Numbered from the stretch's first letter, positions 1 through 7,946 are shown. The stretch is 20,912 nt of DNA from Glaciecola sp047637355 (GCA_047637355.1 JBLIKA010000056.1:1-20912), one strand, 5' to 3'. Translations and numbers: made by a program. Notes: a model not told the origin generated them from the letters alone.

Positions 1-65
1 TAAACAATCCAAACTACTTAAGCGGACTGTCAGACGCTCCTCGATACAATGTCATCATCTGATTT

Positions 66-344
66 TTAAAACTTTATATCTGGTAACCTTTTGACTGCTA
101 TAGGTTCTGACCGTGGGTATTGTTGTATTATTTTTAAATAATTATAAGTTGCAATATATTCAAGCAGTGCCATTCTACTCAAATTATGCTCATCTATTTC
201 CGGATTGAATTTCATAAGAACCGGTAATCCATCGTATATATACAATGGATTAGTGCGAGAAGCCTTTAGGTCTTGTTTTAACACTACATGCAAAGGGTCT
301 TCACCTATATTATTGAGGTTGTAAGGGGAATTCTCCTCACTCAT
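66..344 (-). pseudogene. Downstream half of a probable broken ankyrin-repeat protein
   Basis: This 92-codon frame starts with an ATG that directly follows the TAA of the upstream frame (345-629), and both are in the same reading frame. No Shine-Dalgarno sequence precedes the ATG. Two stretches look like degenerate ankyrin repeats: a GEDPLH-like segment near residues 14-19 and a segment near residues 50-75 (DEHNLSRMALLEYIATYNYL). The GKT of the upstream frame and the GED here are 32 residues apart when read through the stop, close to the 33-residue ankyrin period. I infer that both halves were one protein, now split by a nonsense codon. Ankyrin repeats mediate protein contacts, and no specific role can be named. 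A separate small hypothetical gene is the alternative. Confidence 0.5.
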
Positions 345-629
345 TTAAGTCAATGACGTTAGGTTACGATTTTTTGCAGCATAATAAACAAGTGTTTTAC
401 CATATTCATCATTAGCTAATACATCAGCGCCACTTGCGTGTAATGCTTTTACCCTTGAGAGATTGGTAATATTAGAGTCATCATAAACATAATAGCTGGG
501 CTCGTTAATCATTGAACTAGTAAAATCAACTGTTGTTGATTCAAAAATAAATCGGTTAGTAGGATATAATTTTATCAAAGTGTCCTTAACCATTAGACCA
601 GAACAATCACACATTATGCACAGTAACAT
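345..629 (-). pseudogene. Upstream half of a probable broken ankyrin-repeat protein
   Basis: The frame has 94 codons. Its C-terminal part (about residues 58-90) carries an ankyrin-like unit: VKALHASGADVLANDEYGKT followed by an LVYYAAKNRNL helix, which matches the GADVN..D..G.TPLH..A consensus. It ends in TAA immediately before the in-frame ATG of the next frame, and the repeat pattern continues past that stop. The N-terminus is uncertain. Met1 (629) and Met13 (593) both lack a Shine-Dalgarno sequence, and the first 13 residues are Cys-rich and unlike an ankyrin protein, so the 5' end may also be damaged. I call it a pseudogene with moderate confidence. A short intact ankyrin protein remains possible. 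Confidence 0.5.
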
Positions 630-737
630 ACACGGGTATTGTGGAAGTTACATTACAGGCAATATAAAAGTCAGTCCCTCTCAAGATCAAAAGCGCCGAT
701 CTTTCGCAGGATACTTTTATTTGGTTATTGGTTTAAC

Positions 738-1268
738 TTACTTCCTATCCTCTACTGGGATCATAATATGTGCGTAATCGGTTTCGCCCCACATCACATA
801 AGGACCACCTAATTGAGGGTCATTGGTAATGCCTTTGAGTACAGCTTTGGGCACAATGATCATCAGGTGCGGGCCTTCCTTAATAAAGTCGGGCGCATTC
901 ATATGGTCTGCATGGTAGGGGGTGGAGTTTGACACACCTCCATCGCCTTGTAACATATAGGAAAAGCCCATTTTGGTTGCAGTGAAAGGGGTTTTAGTAC
1001 CTACTGCGGCCATCATTTCCATCCACACCGCATCGTTGCACATCGGCGCATTATCGTCGGGCATTGTTTCTGGCAAGCAGATCCAGCCGTTGTTTCCTTC
1101 TACGAGTACTTTTCCACGATACATTATTGTGGCATTGGCACTAATCATAGATGGTGCCGCGGATTTTGCTTTCGTGATCAGAACCTTTTTATCATCAGCA
1201 TGGACAGTGCCAGCGATCAATAGTGCAGCAGTGGTAAGTAATATTTTCTTTTTATTTAGCTGGAGCAT
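738..1268 (-). CDS. Exported protein of unknown function
   Basis: The product has 176 residues. A classical signal peptide is visible: basic KKK at 6-8, a hydrophobic core at about 9-20, and a likely cleavage site after VHA (residue 24). The mature part has two cysteines (64 and 77) that could form a disulfide, and a distinctive His/Met-rich C-terminal half with YHADHMNAPDF, GPHLMIIVPK, GGPYVMWGET and YAHIMIPV. I have the impression that such proteins occur as unnamed conserved proteins in marine bacteria, but I cannot assign a family or function. The start is well supported by AAGGAG 8 bases upstream of the ATG. The gene appears monocistronic and is divergent from the PilZ-like gene across a 283-base spacer. 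Confidence 0.8.
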   Translation of the reverse strand: MLQLNKKKILLTTAALLIAGTVHADDKKVLITKAKSAAPSMISANATIMYRGKVLVEGNNGWICLPETMPDDNAPMCNDAVWMEMMAAVGTKTPFTATKMGFSYMLQGDGGVSNSTPYHADHMNAPDFIKEGPHLMIIVPKAVLKGITNDPQLGGPYVMWGETDYAHIMIPVEDRK

Positions 1269-1376
1269 TAGTTTTCTCCTTGGTTGATTTTATATAAAGA
1301 GTAGAACACATTTCTTGTTTTCGCTAAAAAAAGTGAACAATTTAACTAACAAGAAGGAAAATCCAAGATTTTTTTA

Positions 1377-1394
1377 GAGCGATTGCAATTGCTC
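1377..1394. promoter_or_regulatory. 18-bp palindrome in a divergent promoter region
   Basis: The sequence GAGCGATTGCAATTGCTC is an inverted repeat with one mismatched pair out of nine and no spacer. It lies between the divergent exported-protein gene (start 1268) and the PilZ-like gene (start 1552), where a dimeric regulator would be expected to bind. A possible -10 for the PilZ gene, TATACT, is at 1482-1487, without a good -35. I do not recognise the binding family. Confidence 0.35.
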
Positions 1395-1551
1395 AAAGCA
1401 GACTGATTACTCATATTTGACTACGCCTACTGTTGACCTAGAATTACGATGGCGTTTCATAGCATTTTTTATGTGAGCGGCTATACTCTACGTAGTGGCT
1501 TAAATTAATCACAAATAACTATCCAATGATTGCAAATCATGAGGGTTTTTT

Positions 1552-1830
1552 ATGGAACATCGATATGCTGTCCGTTCGCAAGTAGTCGAACTAGTTGAAA
1601 TATGGGATGGACAAAAAAAATATGGTGAATTTGAAACAGAGAATTGGTGTTCAGGTGGTATATTTGTGAAAAATTGCCACAATCAAATTGGCTATTTTGG
1701 CGGTAAATATCTAGAGATTAAATGTTTCCTCAATCCAAATTTAAGCTATCAGGCAAGTTATAGTGTGATAGCAGTACATAAAACTAATACTGGCATAGGT
1801 TTTAGGTGGTCACATAGACAATATTCATGA
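1552..1830 (+). CDS. Small PilZ-domain-like protein (putative c-di-GMP receptor)
   Basis: The product has 92 residues, about the size of one PilZ domain. The N-terminus has RxxxR (Arg4, Arg8; HRYAVR), followed by NWCSGGIFV at 31-39, which aligns with the PilZ (D/N)xSxGG motif except that the usual Ser is Cys33. The C-terminal GIGFRW fits the last PilZ strand. PilZ proteins bind cyclic di-GMP and pass the signal to motility, adhesion or polysaccharide machinery. With the Ser-to-Cys change, binding is likely but not certain. GAGGG lies 7 bases before the ATG. The gene stands alone. A membrane diguanylate cyclase is encoded later in the window (19590-20669), but nothing links the two directly. 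Confidence 0.7.
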   Translation: MEHRYAVRSQVVELVEIWDGQKKYGEFETENWCSGGIFVKNCHNQIGYFGGKYLEIKCFLNPNLSYQASYSVIAVHKTNTGIGFRWSHRQYS

Positions 1831-2252
1831 AAATAGCAGCTAACCTGTTAGCACGCTTACTTTGCCCGTAGGTAACTTGTTGAAAATATCCGCAGGGGTG
1901 CTCTGTAAACCTTAACAACCGTTTTCTTAATAATAACTAGTGTTGCTGGTAAATACCGAAGTCAGAAAATGACATGTCGCACTTTAATTTTACCAAGACC
2001 AGACTATTCCCCGAAACTCAATAAAGCGTGAGCCTTTTCTATAGAGCCTTCTAGTGCTTGTTTTTGAATCTGCGTGGTGTAATAACAATCAAACTTATCG
2101 TTAAAATACCGAATACTTCAACAATATGTACTTATTAATCGATTCAATTGTTGTATGAGGTGCTAATTTCTTTTACGAACTTCTAAGTATGACAAAATCA
2201 TGGTCTAATTGTGTAACTTAATATTGGATGACGTTTTTGGCTTGTATTCCTC
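1831..2252. other. 422-base intergenic stretch without a convincing gene
   Basis: The stretch starts with a short palindrome, GCTAAC-CT-GTTAGC (1839-1852). It lies just after the PilZ stop and lacks a following T run, so it is a poor terminator candidate. On the minus strand, 2004-2117 holds a 37-codon open stretch without a Met that ends in TAG and reads like an amphipathic helix (QIQKQALEGSIEKAHALLSF). It could be a remnant of a lost gene. I see no RNA gene and no promoter I would defend, although the sulfurtransferase promoter must lie near its 3' end. Confidence 0.5.
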
Positions 2253-3134
2253 ATGATATCTACGACAATTCGCTGTAATGAGCTAGCTCAAAAGATTGAG
2301 TTAAACACCACCAATACAGTCAAAATACTTTTCACAACAATGGCAAATGCTCCGGCATCAAAGCCAGATGTAGTGAGAGACTCCTCCCCGCGTTATATAC
2401 CTAATTCGCTATTGTTTGATTTTGAGCATGAGTTTGTTGATAAACATAAGCCATCTAGCAATATGATGCCTTCAGTAGAGGTGTTTCAATATGCCGCTCA
2501 AAAGCTAGGGTTGCGCTTAGATGATGAAATTGTTGTGTACGATGACTTTGGCAATTTCTGTGCGTCAAGGGTTTGGTTTATGCTTATCTCGATGGGTTTT
2601 ACCAATGTTAAGACACTTGATGGTGGCTTACCAGAGTGGATCAAAGGCAAGCACCTAACGATCACAGCACTAACAAGTGCTGAGTCAACATCGGATGTCC
2701 AGATTAAGCCTACGTCTACAATGTCGTTCATCGATGCTGAATACATTAGCACGAAACTAGCAATGCTTGAGTCAAGAACAGCAGAGGCTTCAATACAGAT
2801 CATTGATGCTAGAAGTAACGGCAGATATAAAGGATCGGAACCTGAGCCCCGAGCCAATATGAGAGCAGGCCATATACCAAGGTCTGTAAATATTCATTAT
2901 GCCAGCTTACAAAACGGTGGTATTTTTAAATCTGTTGATGAATTAGAGACTATATTTGACGATAGTAATATTAATCTTCATAAAGAAATTGTTACTAGCT
3001 GTGGTAGCGGTATTACGGCCTGCATCGTTGCACAGGCTGCGGTCTCATTAGGTGCCAGTTGCGTCAGAGTGTATGACGCTAGTTGGTCAGAGTGGGGTGC
3101 AAGTGAAACACTTCCTATTGAGGTAACTCAGTAA
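2253..3134 (+). CDS. Sulfurtransferase, 3-mercaptopyruvate sulfurtransferase type (tandem rhodanese)
   Basis: The product has 293 residues with two rhodanese domains, at about 5-135 and 165-290. The second carries the catalytic loop CGSGIT with Cys250. This CGSG(V/I)T form is typical of 3-mercaptopyruvate sulfurtransferases (SseA type), whereas thiosulfate sulfurtransferases usually have CRKG. Other family signatures are DGGLPEW in domain 1 and DARSNGRYKG, EPEPR and AGHIPRSVNI in domain 2. Domain 1 has no catalytic Cys loop and is structural, as usual. The enzyme would transfer sulfur from 3-mercaptopyruvate to a thiol or cyanide in the cytoplasm. The N-terminal ISTTIRCNELAQKI aligns with the normal start of the fold, which supports this ATG although no Shine-Dalgarno is visible. 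The stop overlaps the LysE start (TAATG), suggesting translational coupling. Confidence 0.85.
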   Translation: MISTTIRCNELAQKIELNTTNTVKILFTTMANAPASKPDVVRDSSPRYIPNSLLFDFEHEFVDKHKPSSNMMPSVEVFQYAAQKLGLRLDDEIVVYDDFGNFCASRVWFMLISMGFTNVKTLDGGLPEWIKGKHLTITALTSAESTSDVQIKPTSTMSFIDAEYISTKLAMLESRTAEASIQIIDARSNGRYKGSEPEPRANMRAGHIPRSVNIHYASLQNGGIFKSVDELETIFDDSNINLHKEIVTSCGSGITACIVAQAAVSLGASCVRVYDASWSEWGASETLPIEVTQ

Positions 3135-3769
3135 TGGGTGCGATTACTTTTAACTGGGTTGAATTTTTTTCAATAGCTGTGATTCATTTTTTCGCAGTTG
3201 CTAGTCCTGGTCCAGATTTCGCTGTTGTGCTAAAACAAAGTATTCAGCAAGGACGAGCATCTGCAATTTCAACCAGTGTAGGTATTGGGTCAGGTATACT
3301 TTTGCATGTTACTTACTCATTGATAGGTATTGGTCTTATTATAAAAACCACTCCTTGGTTACTTAACATCTTGTTGTATTTGGCTGCGGGCTACTTAACT
3401 TGGATAGGTATCAGTGCGATTAGAAGTCAACCGAACGGCCAAACGCAAGTTGCCCCTGCGACAGATGCACCTAAAAGTTTATTTAAATCATTTATGTTAG
3501 GTTTTATTACCAACGGGGTAAATCCAAAGGCAACATTATTCTTTTTGTCCGTTTTTACTGTCGCTATTTCGTCCAATACATTATTAAGCCACAAAATAAT
3601 TTATGGTTTGTATATGGCTATCGCCACAGCTGGTTGGTTTATATTTCTTTCGATTGTTATTACACATAAACGGGTGCGAGTATTTTATGAATTAAACGGT
3701 TATATATTTGACCGCATAATGGGTATTATTCTAATCGTCATGGCACTATTTTTAGTGCTTAATGGTTAA
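3134..3769 (+). CDS. LysE/RhtB-family amino-acid exporter
   Basis: The product has 211 residues, standard for the family, with about six hydrophobic segments. It has the hallmark N-terminal ASPGPDFAVV motif (about residues 23-32), a GRASAISTSVGIGSG stretch in the following loop and helix, and the NPKATLFF motif in the second half. These inner-membrane proteins export amino acids or related metabolites using the proton gradient. The substrate cannot be read from the sequence. The start overlaps the sulfurtransferase stop by one base, so the two are probably co-expressed. Export of a cysteine-related or other sulfur metabolite is a possible link, but that is inference only. Confidence 0.88.
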   Translation: MGAITFNWVEFFSIAVIHFFAVASPGPDFAVVLKQSIQQGRASAISTSVGIGSGILLHVTYSLIGIGLIIKTTPWLLNILLYLAAGYLTWIGISAIRSQPNGQTQVAPATDAPKSLFKSFMLGFITNGVNPKATLFFLSVFTVAISSNTLLSHKIIYGLYMAIATAGWFIFLSIVITHKRVRVFYELNGYIFDRIMGIILIVMALFLVLNG

Positions 3770-3926
3770 CTTGACTATTTTAATGAAAGGCGTTTCTTTC
3801 TTTATAGCAGCTTCAATAATATCGTTGCAAGATCCATAAGCATTCAATTAAACTATACATTTATAGCAGTCGTTTAAAGCGCCAGCAGACTACTAGCAAA
3901 AAATTAACATGGAAACTTAGTATTCA

Positions 3927-4643
3927 ATGAATAAAGCATCATCACAAAATTATAATTTAGATATTAAAAGCCTGTTTGAACGCGGAAACGCAGCGACAAA
4001 GCAAAATTTCCCCGTTATTCTTCGCTGTATGTTTATTTTATTATTTATTGGATTAGCATCATTCGTTGCATTTTTTAATATTTATAATATTGAAACCGTT
4101 GGGCAGCTTGAAGCTTTGCAAACTGAAACCTATTTTTTTAATATGATATTGACAGTCTGTTTATCGCCATTAATGGCTGGTATTTGTATGTTGGCAGTTC
4201 AAACTGAACGCAAACAATCCATCAATGTTATGAGCTTGTTTATGTATGTTCCCCTCATACTGTGGTTAGCGACGGCAGAATTGATTGTTTCATTATTAAC
4301 TCAGGTAGGTATGACTTTATTTATTTTGCCGGCAATCTATATTTTTATCACGACTGTTTTTACTAAATTTCTAATAGCTGATAAGCAACTCCGTCCTTTT
4401 ATGGCGATAAAATTATCCATTCAAATGTGTAACCAATATCTGTTGCAACTTACCCTCTTATTCGCTATTTTTTTGGTTTTATTTCTGCTTGGCATGATAA
4501 CGTTTGGATTGGCATTTATTTGGATAGTGCCCTTGTATTATAACGTTTTAGGTATTTTGTATAATGACTTGTTTGGGGCAAAAGACGAAGCTCAGCAAGT
4601 GGATCTGACTACTAACACTGAGGAAACTCATTTTGATGCATAA
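3927..4643 (+). CDS. Polytopic inner-membrane protein, function unknown
   Basis: The product has 238 residues. After a polar N-terminus of about 28 residues there are hydrophobic segments near 31-52, 70-90, 101-122, 125-150 and 172-212, the last probably two helices. The tail is acidic and hydrophilic. I recognise no catalytic motif. The arrangement resembles small uncharacterised multi-pass proteins found in Alteromonadales and Shewanella. The 3' end overlaps the Bax-like gene by 8 bases, so it likely forms an operon with the two envelope genes downstream. Its job may therefore concern the cell envelope, which is inference from context. Confidence 0.75.
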   Translation: MNKASSQNYNLDIKSLFERGNAATKQNFPVILRCMFILLFIGLASFVAFFNIYNIETVGQLEALQTETYFFNMILTVCLSPLMAGICMLAVQTERKQSINVMSLFMYVPLILWLATAELIVSLLTQVGMTLFILPAIYIFITTVFTKFLIADKQLRPFMAIKLSIQMCNQYLLQLTLLFAIFLVLFLLGMITFGLAFIWIVPLYYNVLGILYNDLFGAKDEAQQVDLTTNTEETHFDA

Positions 4644-5412
4644 ATTCAAAATTATTTCGATTGCAACCATCGTGCTTGTCCTCGTTCTGTTTGCCATATA
4701 TTCAATGCAACCTGAAAAATCGGCAATTCAAACGGTCCCGCAAAGTGAATCGGCTAAAAGGCCTATTCCTGATTTCAATCAATTCGACAATACTACCGAT
4801 AAAAAGAAAGCTTTTTTTAGTTATCTTAAGCCTTCAATAGAAACTCAAAATAATCATATTTTGATGCAACGAGAATTTATTCATGGTTTAAGAGCAAAGC
4901 ATATATCTGGTGAAATGATTACTGAAAAACAAATGGAAGAGCTTGTTTGGTTAGCACGAGAATATAGAGCTGATATGGGCGATGACTTAGACGCCACCTT
5001 TGACCAGCTTTTAACTAAGGTTGATATTATTCCCGTAGCATTAGTTCTAGTTCAAACGGCAAACGAATCGGCTTGGGGAACTTCACGGTTTGCCCTTAAA
5101 GGATATAATTTTTTTGGTCTTTGGTGCTTTAAGAAAGGCTGTGGGTTTGTCCCTAAACGTCGTAATGACGACGCGGAGCACGAAGTTGCTAAGTTTAATA
5201 ACCTATCTAGGGCGATGTACACCTATATGCGAAACTTGAACAGGCATGATGCTTATCGGGACATGCGTAGCATACGTAAACAACTTCGCAGTAAAATGGA
5301 GCCAATTTCGGCTATAGCATTATCCGAAGGTTTAACTAAGTATTCCGAGCGTGGTGATGATTACGTTGTGGAATTAAAGCAAATGATTAGAGTGAATAGG
5401 GAACATATGTAA
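4636..5412 (+). CDS. Bax-type glucosaminidase (putative peptidoglycan hydrolase)
   Basis: From the ATG at 4636 the product has 258 residues. A TTG one codon upstream (4633) is a possible but less likely start. It has an N-terminal membrane anchor (about residues 6-24), a polar linker, and a C-terminal domain matching the E. coli Bax / glycoside hydrolase 73-like N-acetylglucosaminidase family: QTANESAWGTSRFA with the presumed catalytic Glu144, NFFGLWCFKKGCG, an HEVAKF strand, and TKYSERGDDYV near the end. The domain would face the periplasm and cleave GlcNAc-MurNAc bonds in peptidoglycan. The gene overlaps both neighbours (8 bases upstream, TAATG downstream), indicating an operon. Physiological roles in this family are poorly defined. 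Confidence 0.83.
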   Translation: MHKFKIISIATIVLVLVLFAIYSMQPEKSAIQTVPQSESAKRPIPDFNQFDNTTDKKKAFFSYLKPSIETQNNHILMQREFIHGLRAKHISGEMITEKQMEELVWLAREYRADMGDDLDATFDQLLTKVDIIPVALVLVQTANESAWGTSRFALKGYNFFGLWCFKKGCGFVPKRRNDDAEHEVAKFNNLSRAMYTYMRNLNRHDAYRDMRSIRKQLRSKMEPISAIALSEGLTKYSERGDDYVVELKQMIRVNREHM

Positions 5413-6050
5413 TGCACAAAACTGCTGTAGCTGCTGTATTAGCAATGTTGTTAGTGCAGCCAGTAATCGCTGATGAAGTAGAAGTCAGATATAAGACATT
5501 TTATAGCCACGTCAAAAAGTTAGATAATGAGGATACTCAGGCTCTCCAATTTGCGTTCGGTTTTATGCATGTTGGGACAGGTAAACTTTGTACTATTAAT
5601 AAAGCACGCATCAGCACTCAAAAAGTTCAGATCCCTTTAATAGTGACAACAGAAAACCGATTTACCATTCGTTCAGAGAAAGCATTGAATTTAGCTGATG
5701 CCTTTGTTGTTATTGATTTTGAAGAGCCGTCGAATCAGTGTGATATATCAGTTCAACTTGAAACTAAATCTGAGTATTTAAAGACTGAATATACGTTTGA
5801 AGAAATGCAGTTTTTGTATGAACAGTACGAAGCATTTTTTAATGAGATGGGAAGTTTTTTGTCATTTATGATGCCAACCGTAAACGGTTTAATGCTTCAA
5901 TTCAGCGATGAAAACCTTGACGAGACTACAAAAACCGGTGAAATGGTATCTGCTGGGATCCTGATGCTCAATGATGAGTGGTTCGAGCGCAGGAAAGGGC
6001 TGAAGCTGCAAACCAAGGCGTTACGCATAACTGCTATAGCGAGCAAATAG
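5412..6050 (+). CDS. Exported DUF2987-like protein
   Basis: The product has 212 residues with a signal peptide (hydrophobic residues 5-17, probable cleavage after VIA at 20). The mature start, VEVRYKTFYSHVKKLD, and the following FAFGFMHVG / C.INKARI pattern resemble the DUF2987 proteins of Shewanella and Vibrio, whose function is unknown. Two cysteines (about 59 and 109) could pair in the periplasm. The start overlaps the stop of the Bax-like gene (TAATG), so translation is probably coupled. The stop abuts the stop of the convergent patatin gene with no spacer. The family assignment is from memory of the motif pattern and is moderately sure; export is well supported. Confidence 0.7.
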   Translation: MHKTAVAAVLAMLLVQPVIADEVEVRYKTFYSHVKKLDNEDTQALQFAFGFMHVGTGKLCTINKARISTQKVQIPLIVTTENRFTIRSEKALNLADAFVVIDFEEPSNQCDISVQLETKSEYLKTEYTFEEMQFLYEQYEAFFNEMGSFLSFMMPTVNGLMLQFSDENLDETTKTGEMVSAGILMLNDEWFERRKGLKLQTKALRITAIASK

Positions 6051-6959
6051 CTACATTTTCCCTACCAAATTTAGTTGAAAAGCAATTTGTTGAGATAAGC
6101 GCTCAACTGCTTGTTTGCCTTTTTCTGCAACCTCACTCGCACGGTAAAATTCCAGCATGCCTACATCATGTAATTGTGGTTCTATTAGAATATCAGGTGG
6201 CTCGCCGGCAAGTCTTGAGCGCGTCACTCTAGCTTGCAGGATTTCTAGTGAACTACTCATGACACCTACAATTCCTGGTGATAGTCTCTTATTCGGCTTC
6301 GGATCTGGTGACAGCCATTTTTTTATAAAGCTATCGTCTGCTCTATCAAGCATAGCATCTGTTTTTCTTTGATTTTCTTCATGCTCAAGTTCGCACTTTT
6401 CAATCAGTCTAGGACGAAAATCAGCACTAAGGTTTACTGCAATAACAAAATCAGCTCCCATATGTCTGCATTGATTTACCGGGACAGGATTAGCAACGGC
6501 ACCGTCAACTAGCCATCTGCCTTTATGGTCGACGGGGCTGAATAGAGCTGGAATAGCGCAAGAAGCTTGAATCGAGTCACCAATTTCACCTTTATTAAAT
6601 ACCACTTCTTTACCGGAATAGAGATCAGTTGCAACACATGCAAATGGGATGTTCATAGCCTCGAAAGTAGAGGCACAAAAATCACTTTTTAATTTATCAA
6701 ATACTTTTTGGCCGCTAGCTAATCCACCTCGTCTAAATCCAACACCCAGGAGTTTAAATACTTGCCACTCGGTTAGTGTGTTTGTCCAATCCTCTAATTC
6801 ATCTAACTTTCCGCTGGCAAATGCGGCTCCAACATAGGCACCAATGGAACAGCCAGCGATAATATCTATCTGAACACCAGCCTTTTGCAATGCTCTAATA
6901 ATCCCAATATGCGCCCAACCTCTAGCGGCACCAGCACCAAGCGCAAGTCCAATTTTCAT
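6051..6959 (-). CDS. Patatin-like phospholipase, RssA type
   Basis: The product has 302 residues, the length of RssA/YchK-like proteins. It has the oxyanion loop GAGAARGWAHIG (8-19), the nucleophile elbow GCSIG with Ser38, and DGAVANP with Asp152, completing the Ser-Asp dyad of the patatin fold. These enzymes hydrolyse acyl esters of phospholipids or related lipids. There is no signal peptide, so it should act in the cytoplasm or at the inner membrane. AAGGA precedes the ATG at good spacing. A 72-base gap separates it from uspE upstream, so it may have its own promoter. It converges on the DUF2987-like gene and the stop codons touch. Confidence 0.88.
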   Translation of the reverse strand: MKIGLALGAGAARGWAHIGIIRALQKAGVQIDIIAGCSIGAYVGAAFASGKLDELEDWTNTLTEWQVFKLLGVGFRRGGLASGQKVFDKLKSDFCASTFEAMNIPFACVATDLYSGKEVVFNKGEIGDSIQASCAIPALFSPVDHKGRWLVDGAVANPVPVNQCRHMGADFVIAVNLSADFRPRLIEKCELEHEENQRKTDAMLDRADDSFIKKWLSPDPKPNKRLSPGIVGVMSSSLEILQARVTRSRLAGEPPDILIEPQLHDVGMLEFYRASEVAEKGKQAVERLSQQIAFQLNLVGKM

Positions 6960-7031
6960 GTAAATCCTTGTTAAAGTTCTGTCGTTACTGAGTATCTAAA
7001 TAGTTTATAAATAATACAACGCTATAGTAAC

Positions 7032-7946
7032 TTAATCTTCGTCTTTTGTTGGTTTTACGACGAGCGTATCGCACTCAACCCCGTCAATAATTAGCTCAGC
7101 GGTATTGCCGAGAAGCGCCGCAGATAAACCTTTACGACCAACCGAACCAATGACTAACAAATCGGCACTATATTCTTTACACAACGCAGGAATAATATCT
7201 TCAGGTAATCCTTCTAACACATGGATATTAGCGCTGTCTAATTTGTACTTTTCACCAAGTTCCAGCAATGTCTTAGTATGTCGTTGTTGTACTGATTTAT
7301 TATAAATCTCGGGAGAGAAATTAGGGACTTCTACCGCGATATGTATTGGTGCTCCCGCAAATGAATTTGCCAAGTGTAGCGTTGCATTGAGCATTTTCGA
7401 TAAAGCACAAGCAGTCTCAGCCACTTTGTCACTCAAGCATGTGTGCACGTCATCTTTCGCTGAAACTCCGATTGAGCTGACTATAGTGCCCCCTTGAGGC
7501 CATTCGTGGTACTTTACTAAGAGAACATCCACAAAAGAATTACGCACAATGTGCCAGTCACTTGGCGTGAACAGAGTCGATGCTAACAATCCATGCTTTT
7601 TAGTCGATTTTATAATCAAGTCACATTTATATTCGCTGCAAGTGTCTATTACTGACTCATGTAATTTTTTATACCAAGTAATGACGACTTCTACATTATT
7701 TTCGCATTTTAGTCGTTTTACTAAGGCATCTAGCTTTGCTTGCTCATGCTCAACCATTGCCTGCTTCATATCGAAACGCTCGTCACTGGTAAGCACGGTT
7801 GTCATGTCATAGGATTTATCATAGACACAACTCAGTGCAATAATTTTTGCGCCGGTTTTTTCGGCGATGCTCAGAGCTCTTAGCAAAGATGACTGCTGCT
7901 CAAGGGTAGGGTCGGTAACAGCTAATATTTTTTTACAATTAAACAT
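7032..7946 (-). CDS. uspE: Universal stress protein UspE
   Basis: The product has 304 residues with two tandem Usp domains (about 5-150 and 155-300), the UspE architecture. The second domain ends with GSVGRKGLSAALLGNTAE, matching the Gx2Gx9G(S/T) nucleotide-binding pattern. The first domain has a KSTKKHG...TPSDWHIVR version. I chose the ATG at 7946 because GGAG lies 8 bases upstream; the TTG at 7958 lies before that site and would be used only if the SD were ignored. UspE is a cytoplasmic stress protein linked in E. coli to motility, adhesion and stress resistance. It sits directly downstream of fnr, as in E. coli and Shewanella, which strengthens the assignment. Confidence 0.9.
   Translation of the reverse strand: MFNCKKILAVTDPTLEQQSSLLRALSIAEKTGAKIIALSCVYDKSYDMTTVLTSDERFDMKQAMVEHEQAKLDALVKRLKCENNVEVVITWYKKLHESVIDTCSEYKCDLIIKSTKKHGLLASTLFTPSDWHIVRNSFVDVLLVKYHEWPQGGTIVSSIGVSAKDDVHTCLSDKVAETACALSKMLNATLHLANSFAGAPIHIAVEVPNFSPEIYNKSVQQRHTKTLLELGEKYKLDSANIHVLEGLPEDIIPALCKEYSADLLVIGSVGRKGLSAALLGNTAELIIDGVECDTLVVKPTKDED

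Noticed and set aside
580..777. 65-codon plus-strand frame
   Set aside because: It overlaps the ends of two minus-strand frames, has no ribosome binding site, and its sequence resembles no protein family.
973..1287. 104-codon plus-strand frame
   Set aside because: It is antisense to the exported protein, which has a clear signal peptide and ribosome binding site; the frame is a shadow.
1839..1852. GCTAAC-CT-GTTAGC as a terminator of the PilZ-like gene
   Set aside because: The loop is only two bases and no T run follows.
3801..3869. TTTATAGCAG occurring twice (3801-3810 and 3860-3869)
   Set aside because: Two 10-base copies in AT-rich spacer DNA, with no structure around them, are not convincing as a repeat element.
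4633..4635. TTG as start of the Bax-like gene
   Set aside because: An ATG follows at once and is the more usual start; the difference is one residue.
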